A stretch of DNA of 64,000 nt, taken from the NCBI RefSeq assembly GCF_013306565.1, contig NZ_PZPO01000004.1, forward strand, positions 496,001-560,000, given 5' to 3'. How positions within the stretch are numbered: the stretch's first letter is position 1; every line of letters starts with the position of its first letter. This stretch comes from Hyphomicrobium sulfonivorans (GTDB lineage: Bacteria > Pseudomonadota > Alphaproteobacteria > Rhizobiales > Hyphomicrobiaceae). Shown here piece by piece: positions 1 to 8,845 of the stretch. Below the pieces are notes generated by a model, which was given only the letters and a program-made list of their open reading frames with translations, was not told the origin of the DNA and did no database searches. Position numbers and translations under genes: made by a program.

Positions 1-11
1 CTTAAACGCGC

Positions 12-1394
12 TTACCAGTCGACCTGCGCACGGGCACCGAAGCCCTTGATCGTTGCACCATCGTTGACGTTGGTGGCACCAACGTTGCCGCCGGTGATGT
101 CAGACTGGTTGTAGTTGAACATCAGGCGCGCATGGTTGTTCAGATGCCAGTTCACGCCCAGCTGCCAGGTGTTCTGGTTGCCGCACATCGTGCAGGTGGC
201 AATCAGGCTGGCATTGTCGTTGAGGTCGATGACGTCATAGCGTGCAAGCAACTGCCAAGCACCGTGGCCACCCTCAAACACCGGGTTGAGAACCTTCACG
301 CGCTGGAACGCACCGTCCTTGTACGGACGCGTCTCACCGGTCAGGAACCAGCTACCTTCAATATACCAGCCGCGATAGGTAGAATCGACGCCGTTAAACA
401 GCGGCGATACATCGGCGTGCAGCTGCGTGTATTCACCCTGGATCGACCACGGGCCATGCACGTAGGCCGCTTCAATGCCCCAGAAGTTATCCTGATCGAA
501 GATCTGCGGCGTTGAAACGAAGCGGTTGGCAAGATGCAGGTCTGCACCGCGAGCGCGGTAGCGGAAGAACTGATCGTTGTTGGGGTTGATGTTCGTGCGG
601 TTCTCAGTGGCACCTTCACGATAACGCCAGCTACCACCGAAGTGCAGCACGCGGCCTTCTTCGTTGATCGGCGCGAAGGTCAAACGGGCGGAACCCGTCT
701 TCACGTCACGCATGAAGGTTTCTTCGGTGCCGGTGGTCGGTCCGAACAGACCGGCCGACAGCGTGTAATGCTTGTCCGTCAGCAGCAGGCCGATACCGAT
801 CTGGCGGTCAATACCGAACGCTTCGACGAACGAGGCGCGCTCCAGGAACTCGATGTAGTTCGAGCTCGTCAGATGCTCAAGCGAGTTGAAGGTCTTGAAG
901 TTACCTACCTGGATAGCGAAGTGCTTGCCCCAGCCGGTATACTTGAAATAGGCGTCCTTCATCGAAACGGCGTCGTTGGCGAAGTCCGCTTCGAGGATGT
1001 AGTCGACGTCACCCCACACCGTGCCTTGAACGCCAAGGCGTGCACGGCGCAGTTCCATAGCGCTGACGCTGGGGCTGCCGGTGATCGCGCGATCCTGATT
1101 GATCGCGTTGTAATCGGTCTGCAAACGACCGCGCACCTTCATCTTGAAGTTGCCGTCCTTGCTGGAAAGCTCCGGAGCGCCGTTCCACTTCACCTTCAGG
1201 TCGTTGTCTTTCTTAGCGGCCTTCTTCGCCTCAGCCACCTCACGCTGCAGTTCGCGGATCTGCGCCTGCATCGTTTCAAGATCAGCTTCCACGCGGTGGA
1301 TGCCATCTGCCTGTGCGCCAATGCTGGTTGACATCAGCGCTGCGAAAACGCCGCCAACAAATACATTCCGTCCGGAATTAGATTTCCAGTTCAC
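12..1394 (-). CDS. OprO/OprP-type phosphate-selective porin (paralogue 1)
   Basis: Outer-membrane beta-barrel porin of the phosphate-selective porin O/P family, probably for anionic solutes. I place the start at a GTG (1394) preceded by GGAG with a 7-base spacer. This gives 460 aa with a clean signal peptide (NWKSNSGRNVFVGGVFAAL..GAQA). The frame stays open upstream to 1592, but that part does not look like a leader. A short coiled coil rich in Glu/Lys (about residues 35-65) precedes the barrel, as in trimeric porins with periplasmic stalks. The barrel ends in the typical aromatic residue (..AQVDW). A CTMC pair lies in a loop near the C terminus, which is unusual for porins. It is the tandem paralogue of the porin starting at 3100, with near-identical stretches such as the EAFGxDRQxGIG region. 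The substrate is inferred from the family only. Confidence 0.88.
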   Translation of the reverse strand: MNWKSNSGRNVFVGGVFAALMSTSIGAQADGIHRVEADLETMQAQIRELQREVAEAKKAAKKDNDLKVKWNGAPELSSKDGNFKMKVRGRLQTDYNAINQDRAITGSPSVSAMELRRARLGVQGTVWGDVDYILEADFANDAVSMKDAYFKYTGWGKHFAIQVGNFKTFNSLEHLTSSNYIEFLERASFVEAFGIDRQIGIGLLLTDKHYTLSAGLFGPTTGTEETFMRDVKTGSARLTFAPINEEGRVLHFGGSWRYREGATENRTNINPNNDQFFRYRARGADLHLANRFVSTPQIFDQDNFWGIEAAYVHGPWSIQGEYTQLHADVSPLFNGVDSTYRGWYIEGSWFLTGETRPYKDGAFQRVKVLNPVFEGGHGAWQLLARYDVIDLNDNASLIATCTMCGNQNTWQLGVNWHLNNHARLMFNYNQSDITGGNVGATNVNDGATIKGFGARAQVDW

Positions 1395-1611
1395 CTTCGC
1401 TCTCCATATGTGCCCGTTGTCGGGCATTCGCCTTGAGTGCGCGGAGAGGACGTGACTCATAATACAGCTATGTGTCAGTGGACCGTGGCGGAGCGTGCTC
1501 TTTTTGCAATGCGAATCAATTGGTTGCCCTACAGCAAAACAACGCGCATTGGGTCGCACAGTGGATAGGACTGTGGAAATCCCGTGGAGCAATCCGCACG
1601 GCCAAGCAACA

Positions 1612-1653
1612 CAAAAAAGCCCCGGAGTCGTCAGCGGTGACGGCTCCGGAGCT
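1612..1653 (-). terminator. Rho-independent terminator after porin 2
   Basis: On the minus strand AGCTCCGGAGCCGTC and GACGACTCCGGGGCT form a GC-rich stem, with some mismatch near the loop, followed directly by six T residues. It lies about 30 bases after the stop of the upstream porin (1682) and before the start of the next porin. The two porins are therefore probably separate transcription units. Confidence 0.75.
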
Positions 1654-1681
1654 TTGCGAAGTACGGGAGTAGTGACGCGGT

Positions 1682-3100
1682 TTACCAGTCGATTTGCAGG
1701 CGTGAACCGAAGCCCTTGATCTTCGCACCGTCGTTGCGATTGGCGCCGGCAAGGAAACCGCCTTCAATCGACGACTCGCCATAGTTCAGCATCACGCGCG
1801 TGTAGTCGTTGAGCCACCAGTTGACGCCCGCCTGCCAGGTATTCTGGATGCCGCACGTAGCGCACGCCGCAATCGTCGTCGCGTTGTCCTTCAGGTTCAG
1901 CGCATCATATCGTGCCACGAGCTGCCAGGCGCCATAGCCGCCCTCGTTCACCGGGTTCAGAACCTTCTGGCGCACAAACTCGCCTTCCTTATATGGCCGC
2001 GTCTCGCTGGTCAGGAACCAGCCGGCTTCAACGTACCAACCGTTGTAAGTCGGATCCTGTCCGGCAAACAGCGGCGCGACATCGCCGTTGAGCTGCGCGT
2101 ATTCACCCTGGATCGACCATGGGCCCCAAACGTAAGCGGCCTCAAGTCCCCAGAACGTATCGCGGTTAAAGATCGCCGGCGTCGCAACGAAACGATTGGC
2201 AAGGTGCAGGTTGGCGCCGCGCGCCCGATAATTGAAGAACTGATCATTATTCGGCGCTATGTTGGTGCGCAATTCCTGTGCGCCATGGCGCTGGCGCCAG
2301 CTCGCCGCCAGGTGCAATACGTGGCCCTCTTCATTGATCGGCGCCACGGTGATGCGCGCCGCGCCAGTCTTCATGTCCTGTAGCCAATCAACCTGATTGG
2401 ATACCGTTGGACCATAGAGGCCGGCAGCAAGCGTGAAATGATCCCGCACGTAAAGCGCGCCGATGCCGACCTGACGATCGAGGCCGAACGCTTCGATAAA
2501 CGCCGCCCGCTCCATGAACTCGATGTAATTGGCACTCATGATGTGCTCAAGCGAGTTGAAGGTCTTGAAGTTGCCGACGCGCAGCCGGAAGTCAGGCCCC
2601 CAGCCGGTATATTCAAAGAACGCATCCTTGACCGAAGTTGTATCGCTCGCGAAGTCCACTTCGAACTTGTACTTGGTGTCTTCGGCGATGACGCCTTCAA
2701 CGCCCAAACGCGCGCGACGCAGTTCAGCAGCGCTGACATCGGGCGAGTTGGTGATGTTCCGATCCTGATCGATCGCGTTGTAATCGACATTCAGGCGCCC
2801 GCGCACCTTCATCTTGTATTTGCCGTCCTTGCTCGACAGCTCCGGCGCACCCTTCCACTTCACCTTGAGGTCGAGATCGTCCTTCTTTTTCGCCGCCTGT
2901 TTCTCGGCCTGCGCCCGCGCCTCAGCGCGGTTGTCTTCAATCTGCTGCTGCAGATGCCGGATCTGATCCTGCATAACGCGAAGCTGCGCTTCGAGCTGAT
3001 CCGCACTACCCGCCTTTGCCGACACCGCACTCAACGCCACTCCCAAGAGCGCATATGGCAGGATTTGTCGGGGGCGCACAAAACGCACATTAATTGTCAT
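1682..3100 (-). CDS. OprO/OprP-type phosphate-selective porin (paralogue 2)
   Basis: 472-aa outer-membrane porin, close paralogue of the porin at 12-1394. The ATG at 3100 starts a signal peptide (MTINVRFVRPRQILPYALLG..SAKA) followed by a coiled coil of about 45 residues (LEAQLRVMQDQIRHLQQQI) that could form a trimeric periplasmic stalk. The barrel domain then shows family segments such as FNSLEH, NYIEFMERAAF and EAFGLDRQVGIG. The C terminus is ..RLQIDW with a terminal aromatic, as needed for barrel assembly. A CATC motif followed by GIQNTWQ matches the CTMCGNQNTWQ of paralogue 1, so the cysteine pair is conserved. Anion or phosphate selectivity is a family inference. A terminator follows, and a palindromic region lies upstream at 3379-3408. 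Confidence 0.9.
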   Translation of the reverse strand: MTINVRFVRPRQILPYALLGVALSAVSAKAGSADQLEAQLRVMQDQIRHLQQQIEDNRAEARAQAEKQAAKKKDDLDLKVKWKGAPELSSKDGKYKMKVRGRLNVDYNAIDQDRNITNSPDVSAAELRRARLGVEGVIAEDTKYKFEVDFASDTTSVKDAFFEYTGWGPDFRLRVGNFKTFNSLEHIMSANYIEFMERAAFIEAFGLDRQVGIGALYVRDHFTLAAGLYGPTVSNQVDWLQDMKTGAARITVAPINEEGHVLHLAASWRQRHGAQELRTNIAPNNDQFFNYRARGANLHLANRFVATPAIFNRDTFWGLEAAYVWGPWSIQGEYAQLNGDVAPLFAGQDPTYNGWYVEAGWFLTSETRPYKEGEFVRQKVLNPVNEGGYGAWQLVARYDALNLKDNATTIAACATCGIQNTWQAGVNWWLNDYTRVMLNYGESSIEGGFLAGANRNDGAKIKGFGSRLQIDW

Positions 3101-3496
3101 TGCATTTCTCCGCTAAGAACATTGCAGCACAAACGCGAAAACTGGATGCCTTGAGCCGGTGCAAATTCGCCTCCGCTATATTGAAGGTCTGTTCGCTATA
3201 ACATCTTGTTATATAAGCTCAATTCGCTGCTAGCCGATTCTGTGACGGCGCGTCGGCGGTCAATTTTCAATGCACGGGGAAAGCCTGAGGATAAAAGGAA
3301 CCGGTGTGGCAAAAACCAATCATTCCAGTCGTTATTGCGCACATTCAGGCCAATAAAAAAACACGCACAAATGCGCAAAACGCCAATTGGCGCAAATGGA
3401 TTTGCGCCAACAAGAAAACAACGAATGCTTTATTAAATCAGTCGGTGCGTATTACTCAAACTAGCGGAGCTGCGATTGCAATATTTGCTCGCGATC
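3101..3496. other. AT-richer intergenic region upstream of porin 2
   Basis: Noncoding space of about 400 bases between porin 2 and the XRE-cupin regulator gene, clearly lower in GC than its surroundings. It must carry the porin 2 promoter and the 3' end of the regulator transcript. The striking content is the nested palindrome at 3379-3408. Short open frames here (for example 3304-3522) have no credible ribosome binding site and overlap the palindrome, so I do not call them genes. Confidence 0.6.
3379..3408. promoter_or_regulatory. Nested palindromes, candidate operator
   Basis: CGCCAATTGGCG (3379-3390) is a perfect 12-base palindrome. It overlaps a second perfect inverted repeat, TTGGCGCAAA-tgga-TTTGCGCCAA (3385-3408). 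Three half-sites of TTGGCG(CAAA) are thus packed into 30 bases. The site lies about 280 bases upstream of porin 2 and just after the stop of the XRE-cupin regulator, so it may be that regulator's operator. Formation of a transcript-end hairpin for the regulator is an alternative, but no T-tract follows directly on the minus strand. Confidence 0.5.
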
Positions 3497-4132
3497 TTAC
3501 AAATTTGCTGCGCGTGTTCTGACGAGATAAAAATGCGTCTCGCCGTTAAAAACGTTGCGCAGGCTGCGCGGACTATCCGTCTCCACAACATACGCTGCAT
3601 CGCCCTCCTCCAGCAGGATAGGCGCGCTATCATCGCCAACGGTCAATTCTGCACGACCACGCACAATGACGACGCTTTCGGCAGTTGCCTCGGCACGCGA
3701 TGGCAACACTTCTGCGTGGTCAACAGCGATGCTGCCCTCGAAAATGTCCGCCGACATCACATTGTGTTCCGGCAGCAAACTTCTAAGCGTGAAGGAGCCG
3801 CCAGCCGACGACAGCACAGTAGCGTTTTTGCGTGTCAGTACCACAGTGCGGCGCGGTTCCGGCGGTGCAATTAGCGCTGACAACTGCACATCGAGCGCAT
3901 CCGCAACCCGCTTTAACAGCAGGATAGTCGGAACGCTCTGTCCATTTTCGATCTGACTAAGCATCGCTCTGCTGACATGCGCCCGTTGCGCGAGACGCTC
4001 GAGCGAGTAGCGGCGCCGTGTGCGAAGCCCCCGCACGCGCGCGCCTATAGCCAGAGGAAGCGCGGATTCGACCTCAGACCGCCCGTTTACGTGCGTACTG
4101 CGTCGGCGATTTACCGAGTCGTTGCCGTCCAT
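3497..4132 (-). CDS. XRE-family regulator with C-terminal cupin domain
   Basis: A DNA-binding regulator of 211 aa. The ATG at 4132 is chosen because a strong GAGGGGG lies just upstream; the longer frame to 4369 has no such signal. Residues about 30-85 form a helix-turn-helix of the HTH_3/XRE type (IGARVRGLRTRRRYSLERLAQRAHVSRAMLSQIENG in outline), and about 125-205 a small cupin beta-barrel (GRAELTVGDD..EEGDAAYVV..). Members of this architecture often sense a small metabolite through the cupin and repress adjacent transport or catabolic genes. The neighbouring porins and the palindrome at 3379-3408 are plausible targets, but no ligand can be read from the sequence. Confidence 0.85.
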   Translation of the reverse strand: MDGNDSVNRRRSTHVNGRSEVESALPLAIGARVRGLRTRRRYSLERLAQRAHVSRAMLSQIENGQSVPTILLLKRVADALDVQLSALIAPPEPRRTVVLTRKNATVLSSAGGSFTLRSLLPEHNVMSADIFEGSIAVDHAEVLPSRAEATAESVVIVRGRAELTVGDDSAPILLEEGDAAYVVETDSPRSLRNVFNGETHFYLVRTRAANL

Positions 4133-4705
4133 TGCCCCCTCGACCAACCACAAGCCGACTCGCCGCCACCGGCGTAACCGGGGCGCCATGCGGCTCTCAA
4201 GCAAAGCAACGCTAGCGGCGCGATGAACGCGACCGAACCAACAATTCGTTCTGAGCTTATTCGAATTGCGAGAATGTAGCGGCTGACCAGGGGCAATGCT
4301 GGCATTCGTGCGCGGCGCCAGTGGCCCGGCCGGAAAATAGACGCCGGTGATCAAGCCGAAAACGCGCACCGGATGCGAAGCGGAAACCGATGCAGCTTGA
4401 CCCGCGTCTTGCCGTGCGAGTTAGAAATGACATCCCAACACGCAATTGAACATTCCGCGCAAAGAAGCGTCGCGCGCATTTTCACCGGCCTTTTGGAGCC
4501 GGGGCCGCTCCCGCAGCACGGTCGTCGTGGAAACTCAGTGCGGCCGTCGGAGAAATCTGCAAGCGGGAAAAACCTGCAAGCTTCGGGACCGAGAAATCAA
4601 AGAACACAAAAAGCAGTGTAGAGCGGTATCGGACGACGTCCGCGCCAGTGCGGGCGCATCCCGAGCGCCGCGCGTGTGTCACGCGCCGCTTGTTCCGACC
4701 TTCAA
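4133..4705. other. Intergenic region, no gene seen
   Basis: About 570 bases between the start of the XRE-cupin regulator and the 3' end of the sugar transferase. Several short frames exist on both strands, but none has a ribosome binding site, a recognisable protein or consistent codon bias. It presumably holds the promoter of the regulator. I see no RNA gene or strong terminator in it. Confidence 0.5.
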
Positions 4706-6202
4706 CTACATGACGTCCCTAACCTGACTACCGTGCAAATCTCTCCAGGCCGCATCGATGAGCCGCTGATCGGTACGCTCCCCGAAAAGGATCATCGGCA
4801 CAGTCCGCAGCACTATTTTCACATCTGTGAGCAATGACGCATTGCGCACATACCAGATGTCCAGCGCTGCCTTGTCCTTCGCTGAAATGTCTCGACCGCC
4901 GGCGACCTGTGCCCAGCCGGTCAGGCCGGGCCTTACCAGAAGCCGCCCATCAAATTCGCGGCTTTGATCGACCGCAAGCAATGGCCGCGGTCCAATGAAT
5001 GCCATGTCGCCGACGAGTATATTGTAAAGCTGCGGTATCTCATCTAGCCGTGTACGCCGCAAAAAGTGTCCGATCACCGAGGTGCGCTGGTCATCGGGAA
5101 TGCGCCGGCCACGGTGATCGTGAGCGCCGCGCATCGTGCGAAACTTATAAATCCGGAATGGGCGCCCATGACGTCCGGGACGCTGCTGCCAAAACAGCAC
5201 CGGATACCCGACGTCGAATGCGACCAGGAGCGCGATCACGGCGCCCAGCGGAAGCACGATCAGTGACAGCACCAACGCAGCGGTAAAATCGCATAGGCGC
5301 TTCACGAGGAAATAAGGCCGGCGCGCGCATTGCTCCAGCGCAGCCATCGTCGTCGGCAGATTTTCGACGGACCCGGCAGCCTGATTTTCATTTGCATGAC
5401 CCCGCCCAACCAGCCCGAGCTGCTCCGCCAGGAAATCAACCCGGATATTGGAGGTTTTCTCAACCGCCAGTAGCGCAGAGCGCGCGTCGACAGAGAGGTC
5501 GGTAAACGGCAGCAGAACCAGAATGCGATCAACGAATATGCCGTGCACTTCCAGACGGTGCAGAACGTCCGTCACTTCTTCGGGAACACCCAAAACTGGA
5601 TAGCTATGCAAATGGCGGCCACGCTGGCGATCATTACGACCGAGAATGCCGGCTATCTTGAGGTGGTTTTCGGAAAGCTGACTTGCGGCACGCAGGAACA
5701 GATCGGTAAGCGCGCTGACCCCGACAAGCAAAACAGTTTCTTCGGAATTGCTTGCGACTGGCAGCACATGCGACGCTGCGGCTGTGTTGCGAGACGCGTG
5801 ACGCACACGCATCCAAACCCGTGCACCCACCAGCATAACAACAATCAGCAACGCCTGCATGATCGGCAATGAACGCGGAACACCGTCCAGCCGCTGCAGC
5901 AAAAACGTGGCAACCGTTGCAAGCACGACAATGGCGAAGCTCGCCGCCACAATCCGCAGATAGTCAACCATGGCACTAAACCGCCATATCGTCCGATGAC
6001 TACCCAGCAAAACCAGTACGACGAATGCAGCTATGCCAGACGACGCGAGATAGGGCAGCAGATCCAGCAACCGCTCAGGAGATAGCTTCAGATTATCCTG
6101 CAGCAGAAGGGCAAATACAGTTGCGATAACAACAATCACAACATCGACCAGAAGCACTATCAATTTACGCGCGTGACCACTCAAAACAAAACGCTGAACC
6201 AC
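4706..6202 (-). CDS. Polyprenyl-phosphate glycosyl-1-phosphate transferase (exopolysaccharide priming enzyme)
   Basis: 498-aa inner-membrane enzyme that starts polysaccharide synthesis by moving a sugar-1-phosphate from a nucleotide sugar to undecaprenyl phosphate. The GTG start at 6202 follows GAGG. The N-terminal half has about four membrane helices and a Rossmann-like segment as in WcaJ/PssY/ExoY-type long forms. The C-terminal bacterial sugar transferase domain (about 300-480) carries KRLCDFTAAL, the catalytic KFRTM segment, the LRRTRLDEIPQL region and GPRPLL..RPGLTGWAQV. All are hallmarks of the family. The FecR-like protein and CpsB-type phosphatase nearby indicate an exopolysaccharide function. 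Which sugar is transferred cannot be told. Confidence 0.92.
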   Translation of the reverse strand: MVQRFVLSGHARKLIVLLVDVVIVVIATVFALLLQDNLKLSPERLLDLLPYLASSGIAAFVVLVLLGSHRTIWRFSAMVDYLRIVAASFAIVVLATVATFLLQRLDGVPRSLPIMQALLIVVMLVGARVWMRVRHASRNTAAASHVLPVASNSEETVLLVGVSALTDLFLRAASQLSENHLKIAGILGRNDRQRGRHLHSYPVLGVPEEVTDVLHRLEVHGIFVDRILVLLPFTDLSVDARSALLAVEKTSNIRVDFLAEQLGLVGRGHANENQAAGSVENLPTTMAALEQCARRPYFLVKRLCDFTAALVLSLIVLPLGAVIALLVAFDVGYPVLFWQQRPGRHGRPFRIYKFRTMRGAHDHRGRRIPDDQRTSVIGHFLRRTRLDEIPQLYNILVGDMAFIGPRPLLAVDQSREFDGRLLVRPGLTGWAQVAGGRDISAKDKAALDIWYVRNASLLTDVKIVLRTVPMILFGERTDQRLIDAAWRDLHGSQVRDVM

Positions 6203-6516
6203 AACGCAACCTCAAAACCACAAAATAATAGTCAACAATATATCTATTGAATAACAGGCTAAGTCCGCAAATGAATTTTTGCTGAGGCTTCGGTCTTGTC
6301 CATGCAGGGCGGTCAGCCCTGTAAGCCCACCGACGAAGCGGATCCAAATCTCGTCAAAAGCAAGCACCGACACGTTGATCCGATGTGACAATCGGGGGCG
6401 CAGGTTGAAATGCCCCCCGGCCACCAGAAGCCACCGTGCAAAGCCAAACTGCAGCCCTTAAAAATAGCGCGCGAAGCCTCAGTGCTCACCACCAAGGCTA
6501 CTCGGCTACCGGCTGC
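6203..6516. other. Intergenic region upstream of the sugar transferase
   Basis: About 310 bases without a supported gene. The part next to the sugar transferase is AT-rich (ATTATTGACTAT-like tracts around 6220-6260) and is the likely promoter region. A short GC-rich dyad (GGGCGGTCAGCCC, about 6309-6321) is present. No RNA gene was recognised. Confidence 0.45.
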
Positions 6517-6876
6517 TTACGGACTGGCCGGTTTGTCGCTTGAATTGTTGGAGAGGACAATTGCGGCCGTCACCGCGCCGGCGACCAAGCCTCCGCCGAG
6601 CAGCAAGGTCGTCATGTCGGTACCCTGACAGTCGCCCGGCGCTGGAACCTTCACATTCGTTCCGGCGCTGACCGTCAGCGTGCAGCCGTTCGCGTACACA
6701 ATCTGCGCACTGGACTCTGCTCCCGCCCAGATCACATCGCCAGTTCGAACGGTTGTAGGAACGACGACAGCCGATCCGTTCAGCGTAACATGCCCCTGTT
6801 GAGGCTGGAGAGTTGCCGCCTCAGCGATGGAAGCAGCCGCAAGCAATACAAACGCCACTGAAAACACTTTACGCAT
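6517..6876 (-). CDS. Secreted FecR-like small protein of an exopolysaccharide locus
   Basis: 119-aa protein; the ATG at 6876 is chosen for the AGGGGA 7 bases upstream and for the signal peptide it begins (MRKVFSVAFVLLAAASIAEA). The mature part (GHVTLNGSAVV..TTVRTGDVIWAGAESSAQIVYANGCTLTVSAGTNVKV) has the pattern of a FecR-like beta domain: a G-x-V start, R-x-GD followed by a small turn, then a polar strand and a hydrophobic one. A C-terminal glycine-rich hydrophobic helix (LLLGGGLVAGAVTAAIVL) precedes a short polar tail. Similar proteins with a FecR-like fold and a GG-rich C-terminal helix are seen beside exopolysaccharide genes. The function is unknown. Two Cys residues in the domain (GC and DC) could form a disulfide. 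Confidence 0.75.
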   Translation of the reverse strand: MRKVFSVAFVLLAAASIAEAATLQPQQGHVTLNGSAVVVPTTVRTGDVIWAGAESSAQIVYANGCTLTVSAGTNVKVPAPGDCQGTDMTTLLLGGGLVAGAVTAAIVLSNNSSDKPASP

Positions 6877-7240
6877 TACAATCCCCTTGCCTCGACATGC
6901 AATATCGATCGAGGCCTGCAAAAAAACTCATCACGCGACTCATTGTGGATCGCTGCAATCTCTGATGGCAATGCTTTTTTCACCTACCGCCATCCGCGAG
7001 CCATCGCGTGTATCAAAATGAGCACTACACCGCCTCGCGGAGGCAAAACCACGACGAATGCGAAAGACGTTTTCGTCCCTGTTATCGGCCAGTTAGTCCC
7101 TTGCCTGCGTAGCGCGCCGCGCCATTAACTTTCGCTGCGATCCGCACGACCATCTTAAGCGCCGTTGTCAGTGCATTTCCGGGAATATACGCTCCCGGCA
7201 ATTCTGCATGCGCGATTTTTTGATTGCTGGTTTTGCCTAG
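6877..7240. other. Divergent intergenic region
   Basis: About 360 bases between the divergent FecR-like gene and the PHP phosphatase gene, so it should carry promoters for both. A 36-codon frame at 7018-7128 starts with ATG but has no ribosome binding site, and I do not call it. No inverted repeat of note was seen. Confidence 0.45.
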
Positions 7241-8059
7241 ATGATTGATCTGCATAGCCATTTATTGCCGGGGATCGACGATGGCGCCCCCGATTTGGAC
7301 GTCGCACTTGAAATGGCGCGCGCATTCGTTGCCGATGGCATCACCGTTGTCGCCTGCACGCCCCACATTTTGCCCGGGCTTTATCCCAATACCGGCGCCG
7401 ACATTCTTCGTCGCGTGGAGTGGCTACAGAGTGTTCTGGACTATCACGCTATTCCGCTGCGCGTCGTTGCGGGTGCGGACAATCACATGGTGCCGGACTT
7501 CGTCGCCGGGCTGCTCTCTGGGCATTTGCTGTCCCTACACAACAGCCGCTATGTGCTGGTTGAACCGCCCCATCACAACGCGCCGCCGCGCATGGAGGAG
7601 TTCTTCTTCGACCTGCTGGCGCACGGATACGTACCGGTTCTCACCCACCCTGAACGTCTGAGCTGGATAAACCAGCGTTATAGCGCGATCGAAAAGCTGG
7701 CCGACGCCGGCGTGTGGATGCAGATCACCGCTGGCTCGGTTCTTGGAACATTCGGGCGCGGCGCGCGCCACTGGGCCGAACGCATGCTTGATGAAGGGCG
7801 CGCGCACATCTTTGCAACGGATGCTCACGACGTCACGAAGCGCCCTCCGCAGCTGTCGGCAGCACTGCAAATGGTGGCGGATCGCGTTGGGCGCGCAGAA
7901 GCCGAAAACCTGTTTTTTGTTCGCCCCAAAGGAATCTTGCTGAACGAACCGCCGTCGGCACTGCCAATGCCCGTGCATCGCAAGCCAACGAACTGCGCCA
8001 CACGGGCTAACACCACAACTACCAGCCGGGCGCGTGGATTTTGGCGGATCTTCCAATGA
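7241..8059 (+). CDS. CpsB/YwqE-type PHP-family protein-tyrosine phosphatase
   Basis: 272-aa member of the polymerase-and-histidinol-phosphatase superfamily that dephosphorylates bacterial tyrosine kinases controlling capsule or exopolysaccharide export. The metal-binding motifs are visible: DLHSHLLPGIDDG at the N terminus, ACTPHI about residue 45, the Glu of VLVEPP about 108, LTHPERL about 134-140 and ATDAHD near 196-201. These match the metal ligands of Wzb-independent CpsB/YwqE enzymes. The C-terminal 25 residues are Thr/Arg-rich and not conserved in the family. No Wzc-like kinase is in the window, but the priming transferase lies 1 kb away. The stop is followed by the J-domain-like gene after 18 bases, suggesting an operon. 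Confidence 0.9.
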   Translation: MIDLHSHLLPGIDDGAPDLDVALEMARAFVADGITVVACTPHILPGLYPNTGADILRRVEWLQSVLDYHAIPLRVVAGADNHMVPDFVAGLLSGHLLSLHNSRYVLVEPPHHNAPPRMEEFFFDLLAHGYVPVLTHPERLSWINQRYSAIEKLADAGVWMQITAGSVLGTFGRGARHWAERMLDEGRAHIFATDAHDVTKRPPQLSAALQMVADRVGRAEAENLFFVRPKGILLNEPPSALPMPVHRKPTNCATRANTTTTSRARGFWRIFQ

Positions 8060-8077
8060 CCCGACGCAGGGCCAGCA

Positions 8078-8641
8078 GTGAAAATGCCGCCAATGAATGA
8101 CGGCGACGTGGCGCTGAAGCTTGCGCTTGAGCTGATGCACATGCCGTCGCGCGTGCGCTATGTGCGTGCGGCGCCGCTACCCGATGGGCTCGATGATCTG
8201 CTGTGCATCGCGGCCGGCGACGAAACAAAGGCTCAGCACGTCGCGTCAGTTTTGGAGCGCGACTCCGATCTTATCGCCGCTGCTGCGCGCTTCTTTGTCG
8301 AACAGATTCTGTTGGCGCCGGACGCCAATTGCTATCGCATGCTCGGCGCCGAGCAGACGGCGAGCGCTGCCAGCCTGCGCCGCAACATGGCGCTGATCCT
8401 GCGCGTGCTGCATCCGGATGTGGAGCGCGACGGTCTTTCTGTTCTCGCCGGTCGGGTCATCGGCGCATGGGATCAACTGAAGACACCGGAAAAGCGCCGA
8501 ACCTACGACCAACAACTGGCACTCCGCGGCAGCGCACATGCCGATCATCGCAGGCGCATGCCGGGGCGCATCAGAAAACGCCAAACAGCGAAGACTGGAT
8601 GGCTTCAGAGGCTGGCTGCTGCTTTCGGTCGGAACCGCTGA
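8078..8641 (+). CDS. J-domain-like (DnaJ-related) protein
   Basis: 187-aa protein starting at GTG 8078 (AGGG about 8 bases upstream); an ATG at 8093 is possible. The N-terminal half is unassigned (LKLALELMHMPSRVRYVR..LPDGLDDLLCIAAGDE). Residues about 85-150 look like a degenerate J domain: YRMLGAEQTASAASLRRNMALILRVLHPDV with an intact HPD, then a helix ending in EKRRTYDQQL, which matches the usual KR..YD end of J domains. The tail is very basic. J proteins stimulate Hsp70 ATPase; the HPD suggests DnaK interaction. The gene is probably co-transcribed with the upstream phosphatase, hinting at a role in envelope or polysaccharide regulation, but the function is not known. Confidence 0.75.
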   Translation: MKMPPMNDGDVALKLALELMHMPSRVRYVRAAPLPDGLDDLLCIAAGDETKAQHVASVLERDSDLIAAAARFFVEQILLAPDANCYRMLGAEQTASAASLRRNMALILRVLHPDVERDGLSVLAGRVIGAWDQLKTPEKRRTYDQQLALRGSAHADHRRRMPGRIRKRQTAKTGWLQRLAAAFGRNR

Positions 8642-8845
8642 ACTTTCGGCCAACTTCCTGCGGCGCCTGATAGATGCGTGAACAAGGCCTTTAACATCGT
8701 ATCAAGATGTTTGCGCCGGCAAATTTTGCGCGTCGCACACTTCTGACGCATGCACTGCAACGCGCAATATTAATCGTTGCTGTGCATGGTTAGCGATCTT
8801 CGCAGGCTCAAACCCTGTGACAGCATTCACGGCGGAACCGTAAAG

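Noticed and set aside
3304..3522. 72-codon frame on the plus strand near the porin palindrome
   Set aside because: It lies across palindromic DNA, is rich in repeated NANK-type residues that reflect the base repeat, and has no Shine-Dalgarno.
7018..7128. 36-codon frame with ATG before the PHP phosphatase
   Set aside because: No ribosome binding site and no protein-like pattern, so not called.
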